Positions 54,448 to 62,995 of a DNA stretch of 64,000 nt are shown piece after piece. How positions within the stretch are numbered: position 1 is the stretch's first letter; every line of letters starts with the position of its first letter. Source of the DNA: Metellina segmentata (lineage: Eukaryota > Arthropoda > Arachnida > Araneae > Tetragnathidae). The translations under genes and the position numbers were made by a program. The stretch spans positions 30,793,742 to 30,857,741 of the forward strand of contig OX375881.1 in NCBI GenBank assembly GCA_947359465.1. Reading direction: 5' to 3'. A model generated the notes under the pieces. The model was given only the letters and a program-made list of their open reading frames with translations. It did no database searches and was not told where the DNA came from.

Positions 54448-57400
54448 TTTGCGAATTAATAAAAAAAATTACAATTACCAAAAGTTCATCCATATTCGTA
54501 TTCCATTTTTCCAAATTGATTCGCTTTATAGCACATTTTTCTTTCCTTGGCTTGCAATATGCACTGTGTACAATGGCAGTGGCACCAACACCTGAGAAAA
54601 ATAACTTTAGTTAAAAAAACAACAGAGTCAGTTATTCAAGAAACCCCACGTCATAATTGTATTGAAATCGAGTTTCTAGTGTTAATGGATTACTAAGGTA
54701 TAAATGCATAGCTTAGACAAGGACTACCAATCATGTCACTATATGGTGTTGGTCTACATTTGAAGTTATTGGTTTATTTGAGAAACTATAGGTATAGGTC
54801 ATAGAGTTATGTGGTTTCTCTACTACACAGCTGCACTATTGGTGCCATAAGCATACGAAGATCACTTTTTCTATGCTTGTCAGTAAACATGTTCTTAGTG
54901 AACATTGATGAGTCATGTCCCTTGTTGTCTGGTGCTTTATACTTGTTGCTCTTCATTTTATGCTGTTCTTCGTCTTTTGAGAATGGTTTCTGATTCTGAA
55001 ATAAATTACGATGATTGAAAATGAAAGAACTGACTTAAAAACCTCTTTTGATCGTCAGGGTAATAAAACTGCACTCTTAACTGTAGGAAAGTCACCCACA
55101 GATAACACAACTACTGGAAATGCTCTTCCAGGCTACATAAAGGATGCATTCAAAAGAATATACTTCATTTTTCACAAAAATAGCATATCACACACCTAGG
55201 GAGATACATTATTCAAGTGAAAAGCTTGATAAAACTAGTATTATGCACAAGCTATTCAGAAAAAGCATCCTAATCTCAAAAGTAAACTTCTACATTTGAA
55301 ATGATTTTCAAAAGTAGAAGTTGGCTTACCGCAAGTGGACACTTGCTGCTTGTGCAAAGATCTGTAAAATTAAGTCTGGTTTTGAATGTATTCTCTGAGA
55401 ACGAGAATATTCCCCAAAGATTGAAATTCAAATAATATATATTGGAGAATTTTCTATTTAAACTCTAAATTTTCAGAAAATTGTAATCTGTTTCATTTTA
55501 CTGCAATTTCAGTATTAAAAAGAAAATGAAAAAATTGATTGCATCTTCATTGTTGAAAAATGAGCAACTTTTATCAAGTCTTAAGAATTGTCAGTTGAAG
55601 ATAACAGCAAAAGCAAAACATATTATTGATCTGTAAACATGGTGGCCCAAACAAGAGATTATGCTTTTCATTAAGTGTGTGTGTCCTCTGCAATCTATCT
55701 CTCCCAAATAAACCAGCAATCTTAAGGAGAAAATCACCCTGGAAAAAAGTTGAAGACCAAATTAAAGTTTTTTTTTTTTTTAATCCTATGTCCAGCTCAA
55801 GGCCTATCGGCCATACGCTGTCTTGCCGTCCAATATAGCGAATAAAGTCCTTGGGGAGAAGTATCCCTGGTGTCAATGTCCTGTAAACTAGAGCACTCCG
55901 CAAGGTGTTGTCTGTTCATAAAACCATCGCTACAAAGCGGACAGATCGGGGAGGTAGCCACCCCAATCTTATGTAGGTGTTGTTGGAGATAGTCATGTCC
56001 GGTTAATAAGCAGAAACAGGCCACTCCAATCCCTCTTGAACTACATCCCTGACATAGGTAACATTGAACATGAGTCGGTTCATCAGTGGCCAATTTATTA
56101 CAGATAAGCACAGAATAATAATTTTCTTTCATTATTTATACTATTATTCTTCATACTATTAAATAATCCCAGTAAAATATCAGATTAACATTAAGTAAAT
56201 TACAGTAATCCAAATATCGTGGGAAAAGTAAATTAAAACAAAATACTTGCATAACAGTATTCACATTGTACTATCCAGCCTCAAATATTTGTCACTAGTA
56301 TACATACTGTCACATAGTATACATACTGAACATTTATTTTGTGTAGGTTAAAATTTAAAATCTTAGAACAATATCATTTGCATCTTTCTTTGAGGCAAAA
56401 CATTTATTTCCAATTCATAGTTTTTAATACATTTTGATCAAATTCTAGATATTGCAATGTAACATTTGTGTTGATGTTATCAGTAACTCCAATAACCAAT
56501 ATCACTGTGGGATGTCAATGATGTAGTATTGTTTTTTTTTTCTTCAGAAGGTACTACGAGTTGTTCCATGACTCACTGATGTGGAATTGACTCAATCCAA
56601 AGCATTGCCATATTAAGACAAAAATGAATACCCTCAAAGTCATTTTTAATGGATATGAAAATGACGAAGCAAATTTGCACAGAATTCATTACTGAAGGAT
56701 CATTGACTATCCATTCAAACTATCAGAACTGGTTGGAATTTATGGCACAAGGCCCAAAAAGATCAAGCTGCATCACATAAAAGACTGATTCGTCAACATA
56801 CAGGGTCAAAAAAGTTTGGCACACTTTTTTATTTTCCATAGTACGAAATAGTTGTTTTTATTACAAGCTGTGACATGTTAAAAGCTATAATAAGAGCTGC
56901 CACCTTTAGTATGTCTTAAATCCAGAAATTTTTTCAGAATTTTACATAGTATTTTTACATATTTTCTACATTTTTGAGAATTATAAACCAAAGTAGTACT
57001 TCAACATTATTTAAAGCAGTAAATTAAATGCAATTTAATTTATACTTCAACTACCTATGACAAATTGGTAACTTTCTAACATACCAAACACACTTGTAAA
57101 GCTTATCTGGTTTTCTTATCATCATTGCTTTAACATTAGAATGAGCAGAAAAATAGATGAAAAGTAAAACATATTTGATCTAATGGATAAACATTGAAAA
57201 TAAAAAGTATACAATTATAGGAAAAGTCCACGTGATGATTTCCTGATTCATAGGTTATAAGCTTAGAAAGACAAGACCAAATTCAGGTTATTCGAATTTT
57301 AACAGTGGGTTTGTTTACCAACTTACTATCTCGTCAGCTGACTTATGTGTAGAATCAAGTGACAGATATGAATTTTCAGTTTATGAAAACAAAAACTCGA

Positions 57401-58001
57401 AATGTTCTTGCAATTAAAAAGACAACAATTAACCAAATTAAACAATTCATACGAGAAATTGATAAGGGTATCATACATTTGAATGGCTGTCAGTTGTATG
57501 GTGATTATTTGTCAAACAAGAAAACAGCAGTCAAAGAAAGATAATTCCTTTTTTTTCGCAAGAGGGTAAAAATGGGGTTTGAAAGATGAAAATTTATTTG
57601 CAGTAAGTTGTCAAATCACGAGGAAAATAGCAATAATCACAACATTTTCATCTACATTACCAAACATACAAATAATCATCGAATCTCATTGGTATTGAAA
57701 TGTATGTGTCCTTAGAACAGAGGAAGAGTATGCGAAACATTCAGATAAGTAAACAAAACTGGAATACAGCTGTCAAAATAACTCCACCACAATACCCAAC
57801 ATGGGTTAACAAATTGCATGCCGGTAACAGTCCAGACCTCAAAATATAAACAATCCACCACAGAAAGTCGACTTCGCTCGACTACCGGGGACATTTAATA
57901 GTACATACAGACAAAATCAACTTACCTATAACTTCTCCAAGTTCGTAAGAATCCTTGTCATTTGACCAGGTACAAGACGTAACTTCAGCGACTTCTGCCA
58001 T
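30196..58001 (-). CDS. OXSR1: OXSR1/STK39-type (SPAK/OSR1, frayed) Ser/Thr kinase, complete CDS, 16 exons, 520 aa
   Basis: This STE20-family kinase is known to be activated by WNK kinases and to phosphorylate cation-chloride cotransporters, setting cell volume and ion balance; insects have a single gene, frayed. Exons in coding order: 57926-58001, 54479-54591, 50256-50364, 48687-48828, 47099-47154, 46398-46609, 45697-45830, 44579-44627, 42305-42370, 40198-40311, 38454-38630, 35657-35706, 35308-35360, 33103-33171, 31819-31880, 30196-30276 (1563 nt including stop). Features: [13 protein letters not shown] glycine loop about 20-31; Lys48 in CAIKRI; HRD with Asp148; DFG Asp166; T-loop Thr187 in [13 protein letters not shown], the WNK site; S-motif [10 protein letters not shown] with Ser330, matching human Ser325; linker 358-416; CCT domain about 417-520 ending [10 protein letters not shown]. 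Human OXSR1 is 527 aa. It lacks the Ala/Pro-rich N-terminal extension of vertebrate SPAK. All 15 introns are GT/AG with matching phases. Confidence 0.96.
30758..30919 (+). pseudogene. piggyBac transposase N-terminal acidic fragment
   Basis: ATG at 30758 opens 53 codons rich in Ser, Asp, Glu and Asn (start [19 protein letters not shown]), typical of the acidic N terminus of piggyBac-type transposases, ending TAG at 30919. Near 30900 the transposase C-terminal part takes over in another frame (NFRLDLVDC), so the central catalytic region has been deleted. Confidence 0.5.
30905..31214 (+). pseudogene. piggyBac transposase C-terminal zinc-ribbon fragment
   Basis: The frame reads [15 protein letters not shown], hits a TGA at 30977-30979, then continues as [11 protein letters not shown] and [32 protein letters not shown]. 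The CxxC...CxxC...CxxxC...H pattern is the cysteine-rich domain at the C terminus of piggyBac transposases. Stop at 31212-31214. Confidence 0.7.
31819..31880 (-). CDS. OXSR1: OXSR1 exon 15: CCT domain
   Basis: It encodes [20 protein letters not shown]. The acceptor is tttttttcag and the donor gtaagt. It ends in phase 0. Confidence 0.93.
33103..33171 (-). CDS. OXSR1: OXSR1 exon 14: CCT domain
   Basis: It encodes [20 protein letters not shown] and IIV. The acceptor is ttttcatag and the donor gtatgt. It completes the split Asp from exon 13 and ends one base into Val. Confidence 0.94.
33504..35109 (+). pseudogene. LINE 3' fragment (RNase H/zinc-knuckle tail), split by a MITE
   Basis: The 34714-35022 part encodes [18 protein letters not shown], a Cys pair and [10 protein letters not shown], the tail of I/Jockey-type LINE ORF2 proteins. 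The piece left of the MITE ends QAIVFNQQ, in frame with [12 protein letters not shown] on the right. Flanking TACTATTGCAATG (33491) and TACTACTGCAAACG (35110) look like a diverged target duplication; the uninterrupted site is seen at about 54093-54110. Confidence 0.65.
33597..34711. mobile_element. hAT MITE with exact 8-bp target duplication
   Basis: The left end CAGGGTGTCAAGATTTAAAT and the right end GATTTTTTTACACCCTG form the terminal repeats. ATCAGCAG flanks it exactly (33589-33596 and 34712-34719). Subterminal ATTTAAATCA/TGATTT motifs abound. Removing it restores the LINE reading frame. A second copy is at 36214-37555. No coding capacity. Confidence 0.88.
35308..35360 (-). CDS. OXSR1: OXSR1 exon 13: CCT domain
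   Basis: This 53-nt exon encodes [17 protein letters not shown], matching the strongly conserved [10 protein letters not shown] stretch of the RFxV/I-binding CCT domain. The acceptor is tatttttcag and the donor gtaagt. A transposon terminus lies 53 bp away in the following intron. Confidence 0.94.
35657..35706 (-). CDS. OXSR1: OXSR1 exon 12: CCT domain start
   Basis: It encodes [16 protein letters not shown] plus two bases of Arg, matching the ISLVLRLRN entry of the CCT docking domain. The acceptor is ttcattttag and the donor is gtatgt. Confidence 0.92.
36214..37555. mobile_element. Second hAT MITE copy of the same family, carrying a SINE
   Basis: It starts CAGGGTGTCAAGATTTAGG and follows the copy at 33597 closely (shared blocks such as GTACTGA, TAGGCCTAAACTACTTGTTACC, GTAGGATGTCAACTTGTG). 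The right end is decayed to TTTTACACTATG. Flanks GTATGTTC and GTGCTTTC match at only 5 of 8 positions, suggesting an older insertion. It contains a SINE at 36993-37164. Confidence 0.75.
36993..37164 (-). mobile_element. SINE (family A) fragment with exact 13-bp target duplication
   Basis: CCTGTCACTTTAA flanks it at 36980-36992 and 37165-37177; the empty site is present in the sister MITE at about 34262. The minus strand reads CTCAGGTGTTGCTTCGTCAT, CTGACCGTGGTTC and the 3' tail ending in TAATTACCA-type sequence. It is 5'-truncated. Confidence 0.85.
38454..38630 (-). CDS. OXSR1: OXSR1 exon 11: variable Pro/Gln/Asp linker
   Basis: This 177-nt, phase 0 exon encodes 59 residues rich in Asp, Gln, Pro and Val (for example [20 protein letters not shown]) with no fold I recognise. 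It occupies the position of the divergent linker between S-motif and CCT domain. The acceptor is tttttttag and the donor gtaaga. Being phase 0 at both ends, it can be skipped without a frameshift. Confidence 0.88.
40198..40311 (-). CDS. OXSR1: OXSR1 exon 10: S-motif
   Basis: This 114-nt phase 0 exon encodes [20 protein letters not shown] then an acidic stretch SSDDESEEK. Ser330 in GTSG corresponds to the second WNK phosphosite. The acceptor is ttgttgcag and the donor gtatgt. Confidence 0.94.
40312..42304. other. OXSR1 intron 9 with unknown repeat and a lone hAT-like end
   Basis: About 41330-41870 is GC-richer and partly matches 8097-8176 in inverted orientation. At 42192-42208 the sequence GAGCATGCAAACCCTG, preceded by TTTTAAGGAG, looks like a right end of the CAGGGTT/CTCCTT family, but no matching left end is visible. 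Otherwise plain AT-rich intron. Confidence 0.4.
42305..42370 (-). CDS. OXSR1: OXSR1 exon 9: post-kinase PF1-type segment
   Basis: This 66-nt phase 0 exon encodes [20 protein letters not shown], matching the conserved segment just after the kinase domain in OSR1/frayed (PF1-like region). The acceptor is ctattatag and the donor is gtgagt. It falls exactly in the gap between exons 8 and 10. Confidence 0.9.
42686..43291 (-). mobile_element. Inverted copy of the MITE at 15999-16570
   Basis: The right end TTACCACCCTG (ending 43291) is the complement of CAGGGTGGTAA. It shares the internal blocks and the nested TA-flanked foldback element (42688-42862) with the copy in the LIMK intron. It lies in the OXSR1 intron between exons 8 and 9. 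Confidence 0.6.
44579..44627 (-). CDS. OXSR1: OXSR1 exon 8: end of kinase domain
   Basis: This 49-nt exon encodes [16 protein letters not shown], the terminal helix of STE20 kinases. The acceptor is tttttttcag and the donor is gtacgt. It ends in phase 0. Confidence 0.93.
44876..45530 (+). mobile_element. Tigger/pogo-like element, internally deleted
   Basis: The left end CAGTAGAACTCCAATTATCC and, reverse-complemented, the right end CAGTAGATCTCCAATAATCG are Tigger-type termini. TA flanks both sides (44874-44875, 45531-45532). The plus strand retains transposase pieces in shifting frames, best [20 protein letters not shown] near 45265-45325, the typical pogo C terminus. It is in an OXSR1 intron, antisense to the gene. 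Confidence 0.8.
45697..45830 (-). CDS. OXSR1: OXSR1 exon 7: kinase C-lobe
   Basis: It encodes [15 protein letters not shown], an acidic turn EDKDQY, and [13 protein letters not shown]. The acceptor is cccgtttag and the donor is gtaagg. It ends two bases into the Arg. Confidence 0.94.
46398..46609 (-). CDS. OXSR1: OXSR1 exon 6: DFG, T-loop, APE, F helix
   Basis: It starts within [13 protein letters not shown] and carries [17 protein letters not shown] with activation Thr187, then [20 protein letters not shown] and PPMK. The acceptor is ttattttag and the donor is gtgcta. Confidence 0.96.
47099..47154 (-). CDS. OXSR1: OXSR1 exon 5: catalytic loop
   Basis: This 56-nt exon encodes [18 protein letters not shown], which includes the catalytic Asp148 and metal-binding Asn. 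The acceptor is ttcccacag; the donor is gtgata. It ends one base into the Asp of DFG. Confidence 0.95.
47283..48570. mobile_element. hAT MITE, 1.3 kb, exact 8-bp target duplication
   Basis: The left end CAAGGTTGGCAAAAACCCAG and, reverse-complemented, the right end CAGGGTTGGCAAGTTGGGCC are hAT-type. TTATAAAG flanks it exactly at 47275-47282 and 48571-48578. Subterminal GC-rich CCCGCC/GGGCGGGTTTTT motifs occur at both ends. The interior has G runs (47428, 47570) and an AT dinucleotide run. No transposase frame. Confidence 0.88.
48417..48456. repeat. (AT)n microsatellite
   Basis: About 19 TA units at 48418-48456, inside the hAT MITE near its right end. Confidence 0.9.
48687..48828 (-). CDS. OXSR1: OXSR1 exon 4: D/E helices to catalytic loop
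   Basis: It encodes [30 protein letters not shown] and NNGQIH, ending two bases into the Arg of HRD. The acceptor is attttgcag and the donor gtaaat. Confidence 0.94.
48963..49620 (+). mobile_element. Non-autonomous Helitron-like element
   Basis: The 3' end has repeated GCGAGCG/TTAGCGAGC-type motifs, then a GGGGGC..GCCCCC hairpin (49604-49617) and CTAG (49617-49620) followed by T. The 5' end is taken as TCTATACATATATTTCTC at 48963, preceded by A. TC...CTAG between A and T is the Helitron rule. No Rep/helicase sequence is present. The 132-codon frame at 49101-49499 has no signature I recognise. It lies in OXSR1 intron 3, antisense to the gene. Confidence 0.72.
50256..50364 (-). CDS. OXSR1: OXSR1 exon 3: C-helix to hinge
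   Basis: It encodes [20 protein letters not shown] and ends at KLLSGG, the hinge and start of the D helix. The acceptor is gtccttcag and the donor gtatgg. It ends one base into the Gly codon. Confidence 0.94.
50479..50803 (-). mobile_element. Full-length SINE (family A) with 15-bp target duplication
   Basis: It is flanked by CTAATTATGCATTGG (50464-50478) and CTAATTATGCCTTGG (50804-50818). On the minus strand, tRNA-like head (CAGTATAATGGTTAAGG, CTGGTTAGATTCC), body (GGTGCAACTTAAATCTGTCA, CTCACGTTGG), core (GCTCAGGTGTTGC, GTCATCTGACCGTGG) and tail (GTTAACTAAAATTACC). At 325 bp it defines the family and links the head-only and core-only copies elsewhere in the window. Confidence 0.88.
51341..53103 (+). 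mobile_element. Merlin-type DNA transposon (IS1016/ISXO2-like transposase), inactive
   Basis: GTAGTATCCGATACGTTA at 51341-51358 matches the reverse complement of 53086-53103 at 17 of 18 positions. The interior contains a frameshifted ISXO2-like transposase. Right-hand interior includes two GGCGGCCATCTTG-like repeats and a block related to the 33.2 and 53.8 kb repeats. I do not see the 8-9 bp target duplication expected for Merlin. It is in OXSR1 intron 2. Confidence 0.7.
51970..52275 (+). pseudogene. Merlin/ISXO2-like transposase fragment
   Basis: The frame reads [34 protein letters not shown] and [14 protein letters not shown], the core of IS1016/Merlin DDE transposases; the Asp in ISDYW is the second catalytic residue. 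After AGI the frame shifts and continues as FEHMTVNHS, a stop, NFKDPAM. The first catalytic Asp region is degraded and the C-terminal Glu region is not recognised. Confidence 0.7.
53846..54107 (+). repeat. Solo left end of the pogo-like repeat
   Basis: It begins CAGTACAAAGTCCCAAATCC, preceded by TA, and follows 33221-33503 through GATGAAAC, ACATGTTC, AAGTAAATACCA and ACTATTGCAA. It continues past the point where the 33-kb copy is interrupted by the LINE (TGCAAATGCAAAACTC). No right terminus is seen. Confidence 0.65.
54416..54440. repeat. (AT)n microsatellite
   Basis: A short AT dinucleotide run followed by ACACAC, 38 bp from OXSR1 exon 2 on the donor side. Confidence 0.85.
54479..54591 (-). 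CDS. OXSR1: OXSR1 exon 2: glycine loop and ATP lysine
   Basis: It encodes [15 protein letters not shown] and [11 protein letters not shown], ending MDELL. The acceptor is tttttctcag and the donor gtaatt. It carries Lys48, which anchors ATP. Confidence 0.94.
55770..56115 (-). pseudogene. LINE 3' fragment with poly(A), minus strand
   Basis: The minus strand encodes [30 protein letters not shown] and [12 protein letters not shown], the LINE ORF2 C-terminal RNase H/zinc-knuckle tail of I/Jockey type, ending in a stop. It is followed (minus direction) by an A run at 55770-55782, consistent with the poly(A) tail. It is 5'-truncated and lies in OXSR1 intron 1. Confidence 0.65.
56116..57925. other. 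OXSR1 intron 1, unannotated part
   Basis: AT-rich. TACAGGGTCAAAAAAGTTTG at about 56799 resembles a Tc1/mariner-type terminus, but no partner or transposase was found. Short frames here have no signature. Confidence 0.4.
57926..58001 (-). CDS. OXSR1: OXSR1 exon 1 (start codon)
   Basis: ATG at 58001-57999 starts [20 protein letters not shown], matching the short OSR1 N terminus and entering the kinase at YELGEVI. The donor is gtaagt. On the minus strand an acceptor-like ttctgtttttgcag ends at 58154, so part of the 5' UTR may begin at a splice junction there and the promoter could lie further right. Confidence 0.92.
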
Positions 58002-58200
58002 TTTGTTTGCAAGCACGTTGCCAGCCGTAATCCGTCTATGTTTTGCGGTTTGCTGGCTCTGCAGCTGAGCGGTGGCGCTGATTTTGCGGTAGGTGCCAGG
58101 TGAGCCAGGAAAGAAGACTCCTGCCCTTTCCGCAGCTCGGACGGAGTTTTCACTGCAAAAACAGAACTCAATGAGAAATCGGATAGGAAATAAAAAAGCT
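58002..58200 (-). promoter_or_regulatory. OXSR1 5' UTR / possible upstream splice acceptor
   Basis: The first 150 bp upstream of the start codon are clearly GC-richer than the flanks. On the minus strand, ttctgtttttgcag ending at 58154 would make a good 3' splice site, leaving a 5' UTR segment of about 150 nt in the first coding exon. No TATA box is convincing. The transcription start is not determined. Confidence 0.4.
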
Positions 58201-60890
58201 CAATATTGCAAGTACTTGAACTCGATAATGACGTCACACACGAATGTGTTGACAGTTGCAAACGATTACGAAAACAAGACAGATCAATTCATATGTGTGC
58301 ATATTTACTTCTTGAATTGTTTTTGTACGAAAACTTTCTGATTTTCTTTATTATTCTTACACATCAATCACACAGAAAGGTTTTTTAGCTAATTTCATTG
58401 TGAAGAGATGAAAAGAGAACAAGAAATAACTAGAGAAATTATAATACCAAGCAATTCCGAGTCAACAGCATACATTTCTCTGAATTATTCTTCATGACAG
58501 ACAAAAGGAATTTTTTTATTTATCCCTAATCTGAGTAATAAGTTTAAAATTTAAATATTTTGGGGAAATGTCTGGTTATTTCTCTAGTTCTTCTGGATAC
58601 TTTTTAAGGAAATGTCTGCTTGCAAGAAAATGCAATAGCTGACATTAAAATCTTCCCTTATACTTTTTTCTCAAGTGCTAAGAAGACAAATTAATTTTCC
58701 AATTCCGTTCTAAACACACAAAAAATGTACTTTTATCACATTAAAATACTCTATAAAATGTAATCACTTTGTCTCTCATAATTCAAAGTGAAAGATCAGA
58801 CTCTTTTTATGGACGACTATCACACACAAGTATGTGACGTAAAACACATTTGTGATTAGAAACACATTGAAAAAAAGCGAGAAATGGAAAAAGAATCAAC
58901 TTAATATTGTATACGAGTCAAACGAATAAAATTATAAGTGGCGCAAAATTGACATGAAAAAGTAAGACACAAACGAATAAAATTATCAGAGGACCAATAA
59001 AATAAAAATCCAAAAAGGGTAAACCAAAGATAAGATTAATGCACGGGACTAACAGAACTTTAATCATTCGTCTTGTCCGTTATCCCACATGCATTAGTCT
59101 TGTTCAATTCACTCACTCCTTTCAATCATTTATTTTCACGAAATCAAAGGTAAACAACACTAAGAGTTATGGAAAACGGGCAAACAAAGATTAAAAAAAA
59201 AATAATAAATAAATAAAAAATTAAAATAATAAAAAACTGGTAAAAGTTGAACGGTATAAGTTTGTTTCTGTTTATTTAGATCAAAAAATGCGATTCAAAA
59301 AATTCATTTTCTAAAATTTCAGAGTACATTAAGATTAAATTTAAGAACATTAACAAACACTTTTTCATACTAACCAAACCTTGGTTAAAATTTCGATTTT
59401 TAATTATTAACGATGTTTTCAACATTTAGTTTATTGTAAATCGTATTTCTAGTTATCGCGTACAGAATTTGTTTAGCAAGAAATAGATAAGATCGAACAA
59501 TGAAAAGCAATGTGTCACCATATAAGATTTAACTTTAATCTACTAATAGAAATATACATCCGATATAAAAATTTACATGCAGATCAAGGCTGACTAATTT
59601 TTTGCGGCTAACCGCAATAGCCATTCAGTTTTCAAAGTATGTTACAGTATGACGCATGAGTCATACTTACACTGCTTTACAAACCCACCTGTAGAAATAT
59701 TCCCTGCACATTAGGACATAAAGAAAAGTTCAATGAAGTTAAATTATGCGGTTTTTCGATGTAATCGAAAGGATGGGGAAAATAATTTTCAATTTCCAAG
59801 TAGTATGCTCGATAACCATTGCATAGTTTTTAGCAATCCATAATTTAAATCTTTTAGAGATTAGTGGTGAATTTCAGATGTCTTTTTTTGAATAACTGAC
59901 TGATCGGAGAAAATTATTTTCGAAATGTTTTAGATCAAGACAGAGTACATGTCAAAGGGTGTTCAAAACTAGTTTTATTATAGGTCATAATTTTGATAGT
60001 GGTGTTTTGAAAAAAAAAATGTGTGTTGTCTATCATTTGGCTTGTTTTAGTCTTCAATTTTTCGGTGGCATTAAGCAGATTAACATGTTTGATATGTACG
60101 TGTTTGCACTATGAATCATTCATTTACTTAGAATGGAATCTAGGCCTTGAAAATAGAGTTCTATTCATTTTTAATTGGTAATATATTCAGGGAAGAGCCA
60201 TGATAAAAAGTACTGAGGAAAAACACTTTTAACACACAAAGAAAATCAGAAATGCATAGTCCCAAACTTTTATTCAACTATTAGAGAACAGTTATGACAA
60301 GAAATATAAAGAAATCATAATCCAAACATTTTTTCCGGTGCGTTCATGAATGTTTCGAAAGAAATGAAGCAACAGGTAGGCACGAAATTACTCACTTGTG
60401 GTGCAAGTATTCAAAATTGGAAAGAATTATAAAACAGTTAGATAAATAAGCAATATAAACCAAATTCGAAGAACTGCTTGTCCTTTTCGGCTTTCCGAAA
60501 ACCACAGCATTTGAAACGTTCTCTTTATTATGCCATTTACATAAAAATTTATAAACCGCATTAAACATTAAATTTTTATGCATAAAAATTTGTATAAAAA
60601 ATTTATATTACAATTAATTCCTATATTTTACTGAGTTTTTTATTCATACGACATTGCATACGATACGTTAACTTACAAAATCTACAAATGGAAGTTCCTG
60701 AAACACTCAATTTTTACTCCCGATATTTCAGAAAAAGTCCGGACAAATAAAATTTATTTTATAGAGAACAATAATATTAATAAAAACATATGGAAACGGT
60801 CAAATAAACATTGCTACCAACGAGAAATAATTATTAGAAATAAGAAGTATCTTTTAAGTTTAAAAAAAATGACTTGACACAAAAGAATTC
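58201..60890. other. Upstream flank of OXSR1, no feature seen
   Basis: AT-rich sequence without a recognisable exon or mobile element. It may hold the OXSR1 promoter or a non-coding first exon. Confidence 0.45.
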
Positions 60891-60894
60891 CACA

Positions 60895-61035
60895 AACGGT
60901 CATAGTGGCCCAGTTGGAAGAACTAGGTCCAGCCAAAGACAGTCGTGTACAAGGGGGCAGGTGCGTGTTAAATCTGTCGTGGCTTCACATGTTCTCACGT
61001 TGGCATGGTGGGGAAATTGGGAGAGTGGGTTTAAA
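60895..61035 (+). mobile_element. SINE (family A-related) 5' half
   Basis: GTCATAGTGGCCCAGTTGGA, a tRNA-like head, is followed by TGCGTGTTAAATCTGTCGTG and TCTCACGTTGGCATGGTGGG, the family A body. The core and tail are missing. Confidence 0.6.
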
Positions 61036-61197
61036 CTGTTGTTTACGTACAGTATTTTCTTTTACCAAGTAATAGTTATCAATAAAAATTTATTTAAGCT
61101 GCTTATCAATTGTTTCTAAATTCATTTGAATAAAAAAAAAGCTCGAGTTTGAAATCAAAGGAGATCTCGTATTTCGCTTAAATCGCAAATTAAATAG

Positions 61198-61422
61198 GGG
61201 CTGATGCATGTTAAATCTGTTGTGGCCTCACATGTCCTCACGTTGGTGTGGTGTGAAAGTTTGGAGATGGGTGTCAGCTCAGGTGTTGACTCGTCATCTG
61301 ATCGTGGTTCAAAATTATGTGATGTTGTCCTCGGATGTTTTGCTTAGGTGATTGATCCCGGATCGTCGTCAATAACACGTTGTGTTGCTCCAGTACGACG
61401 TTAATTAAAGTACCAACATGTA
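61198..61422 (+). mobile_element. SINE (family A) 3' part
   Basis: It runs from GCATGTTAAATCTGTTGTGG through GTCAGCTCAGGTGTTGACTC, GTCATCTGATCGTGGTTC to GACGTTAATTAAAGTACC. The body overlaps in content with 60895-61035, so these are two copies and not one split copy. Confidence 0.75.
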
Positions 61423-62689
61423 CCTACCGTAAATTAAATGTTAGAATTTTTTTATTAATTCAAACACATCAGTCGAGATTTGTCACAAAGCTTATATTAT
61501 TCTATTTTTTCATTATTTTGGTGAATTTTGGGTAAAAAGGAACAAGGAACTCATCATAAATATTAATGTATATTTCGCTTCAAAACACAGTTCAAAAAGG
61601 TGAAAGATTGTTTTTTCTTTTGAAAATGTTATTCCCCTTTCCTGTGTTAGATATCTCTTCCGTTTGCCAGTTGTCTACTTTGTGCATATTTAACTGCGAC
61701 TGAAGTTTTCGAAGATTCTAATCGTGTACGTAAAAATAAATTTAAGTAATTGCTTGTCAAAATAAAGGAGATAAAAACTTTTAGAATTCGCACCGAGTTC
61801 AAGAACACGAACAAAGCGATTAAAATCAATACATACCCCTTCCTTTATATGCGAGAAGTTCAACAAATTAAGAAAACGGAATTGCAAGAAACAAGAATAA
61901 CTGTCGTGTTCGAAAAAATGGCGTTTTATCAATCCAGTGATTATCAATTGATTTTGTAAGCAATGCTTCGAACAACCTGCAACTGTATTCACAGTAATTG
62001 GAGCATTCTTGAAACTTGGTCATCATTTTCAAACCATCAATCAGCATTATTCTCAGAATCTGTGGTAGATGTCTCAGCAAACATTCATCGCAATTTTCGT
62101 AATTTATATGGTTCTAGAATGTAGTAGTGGAAAGTTTTATGTGTGTGCTATGATTACACATTAATATTTAATTTCGATCCACAGAGGAGATATTGACAAT
62201 TTACCGTATATCATATAATTTACCGTTATCATAAAGAGAAATAGCAATAAATAAAGCGATTTATTGCTACTGGAATATTGGCGTTTCGTTCAAATAAGAA
62301 GTACTACGATTTAATCAATTTTTCGTGAAATAAAAACACAACGATTGAAGATTATGTTCCTTATCAATCAAAAGATTCCTTCGTAATTTATACGAAAATT
62401 TGTTACGAGTCTTTGTGTTCGAAACTTGAGCTTTTTGTTTTGTGTTATTTCTTGCTTCGATGGAATGCACACTAATTCAAAGAAATTAATTTCAGTGAAA
62501 CGAGGTTCATTTTTATGTAAATTGTTCAATTGGCGAAGAGAATTCTTTGCCTTTTGGAACATTGCATTGCCATTGTTTATGACAATGGCAATCAAATACA
62601 TTTTCGCGTTTGTAATATGTTTAAAGAATAAAATATTAATACAACAAATGATATCGTCGACTCAGAGCATAATCTCATTAACTTGTACA

Positions 62690-62995
62690 GAGGTGGTAGT
62701 TAACACCGCGCTAGGCGCAACAAACCGTCTATTGAATAACGGTCTGGTATCAACACCGAAAGGAAAGATCCAACGATTATTAATTGTTAACCATGGTCAA
62801 ATGACGAGAACAACACCTGAGCTGCCACCCCACTCTCCAAACTTAACTTCCAGCTCACACCAATGTGAGAACATTTGAGGTTCACGACAGATTTAACTTG
62901 CACCAGCCCCACTGTACAAGATGATCTTTGGTTGGACCAAATTTCGAACTTGCAAATCCCCAATTGCTAATCCGTTACTCTTCCAACTGACACAG
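62690..62995 (-). mobile_element. SINE (family A body with a different head)
   Basis: On the minus strand the head reads TCAGTTGGAAGAGTAACGGA, then GCAAGTTCGAAATTTGGTCC as a B-box region, body AAGTTAAATCTGTCGTG, core AGCTCAGGTGTTGTTCTCG and tail GTTAACTACC. The body matches family A but the head resembles the 60895 copy, suggesting a subfamily. Confidence 0.65.

Noticed and set aside
54207..54614. 135-codon plus-strand frame
   Set aside because: It overlaps OXSR1 exon 2 in antisense and includes the AT microsatellite (IYIYIY). It is a shadow.
56799..56830. Tc1/mariner terminus at TACAGGGTCAAAAAAGTTTG
   Set aside because: A partner terminus and transposase remnants could not be identified on either side, so I did not annotate an element.
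57926..58341. Longer frames across OXSR1 exon 1 on both strands
   Set aside because: The real exon frame is the one starting ATG at 58001; the other frames do not match any kinase sequence and cross the GC-rich 5' UTR.
62426..62878. 150-codon plus-strand frame
   Set aside because: The 3' half is SINE sequence and the 5' half is biased, hydrophobic noise without a family signature.
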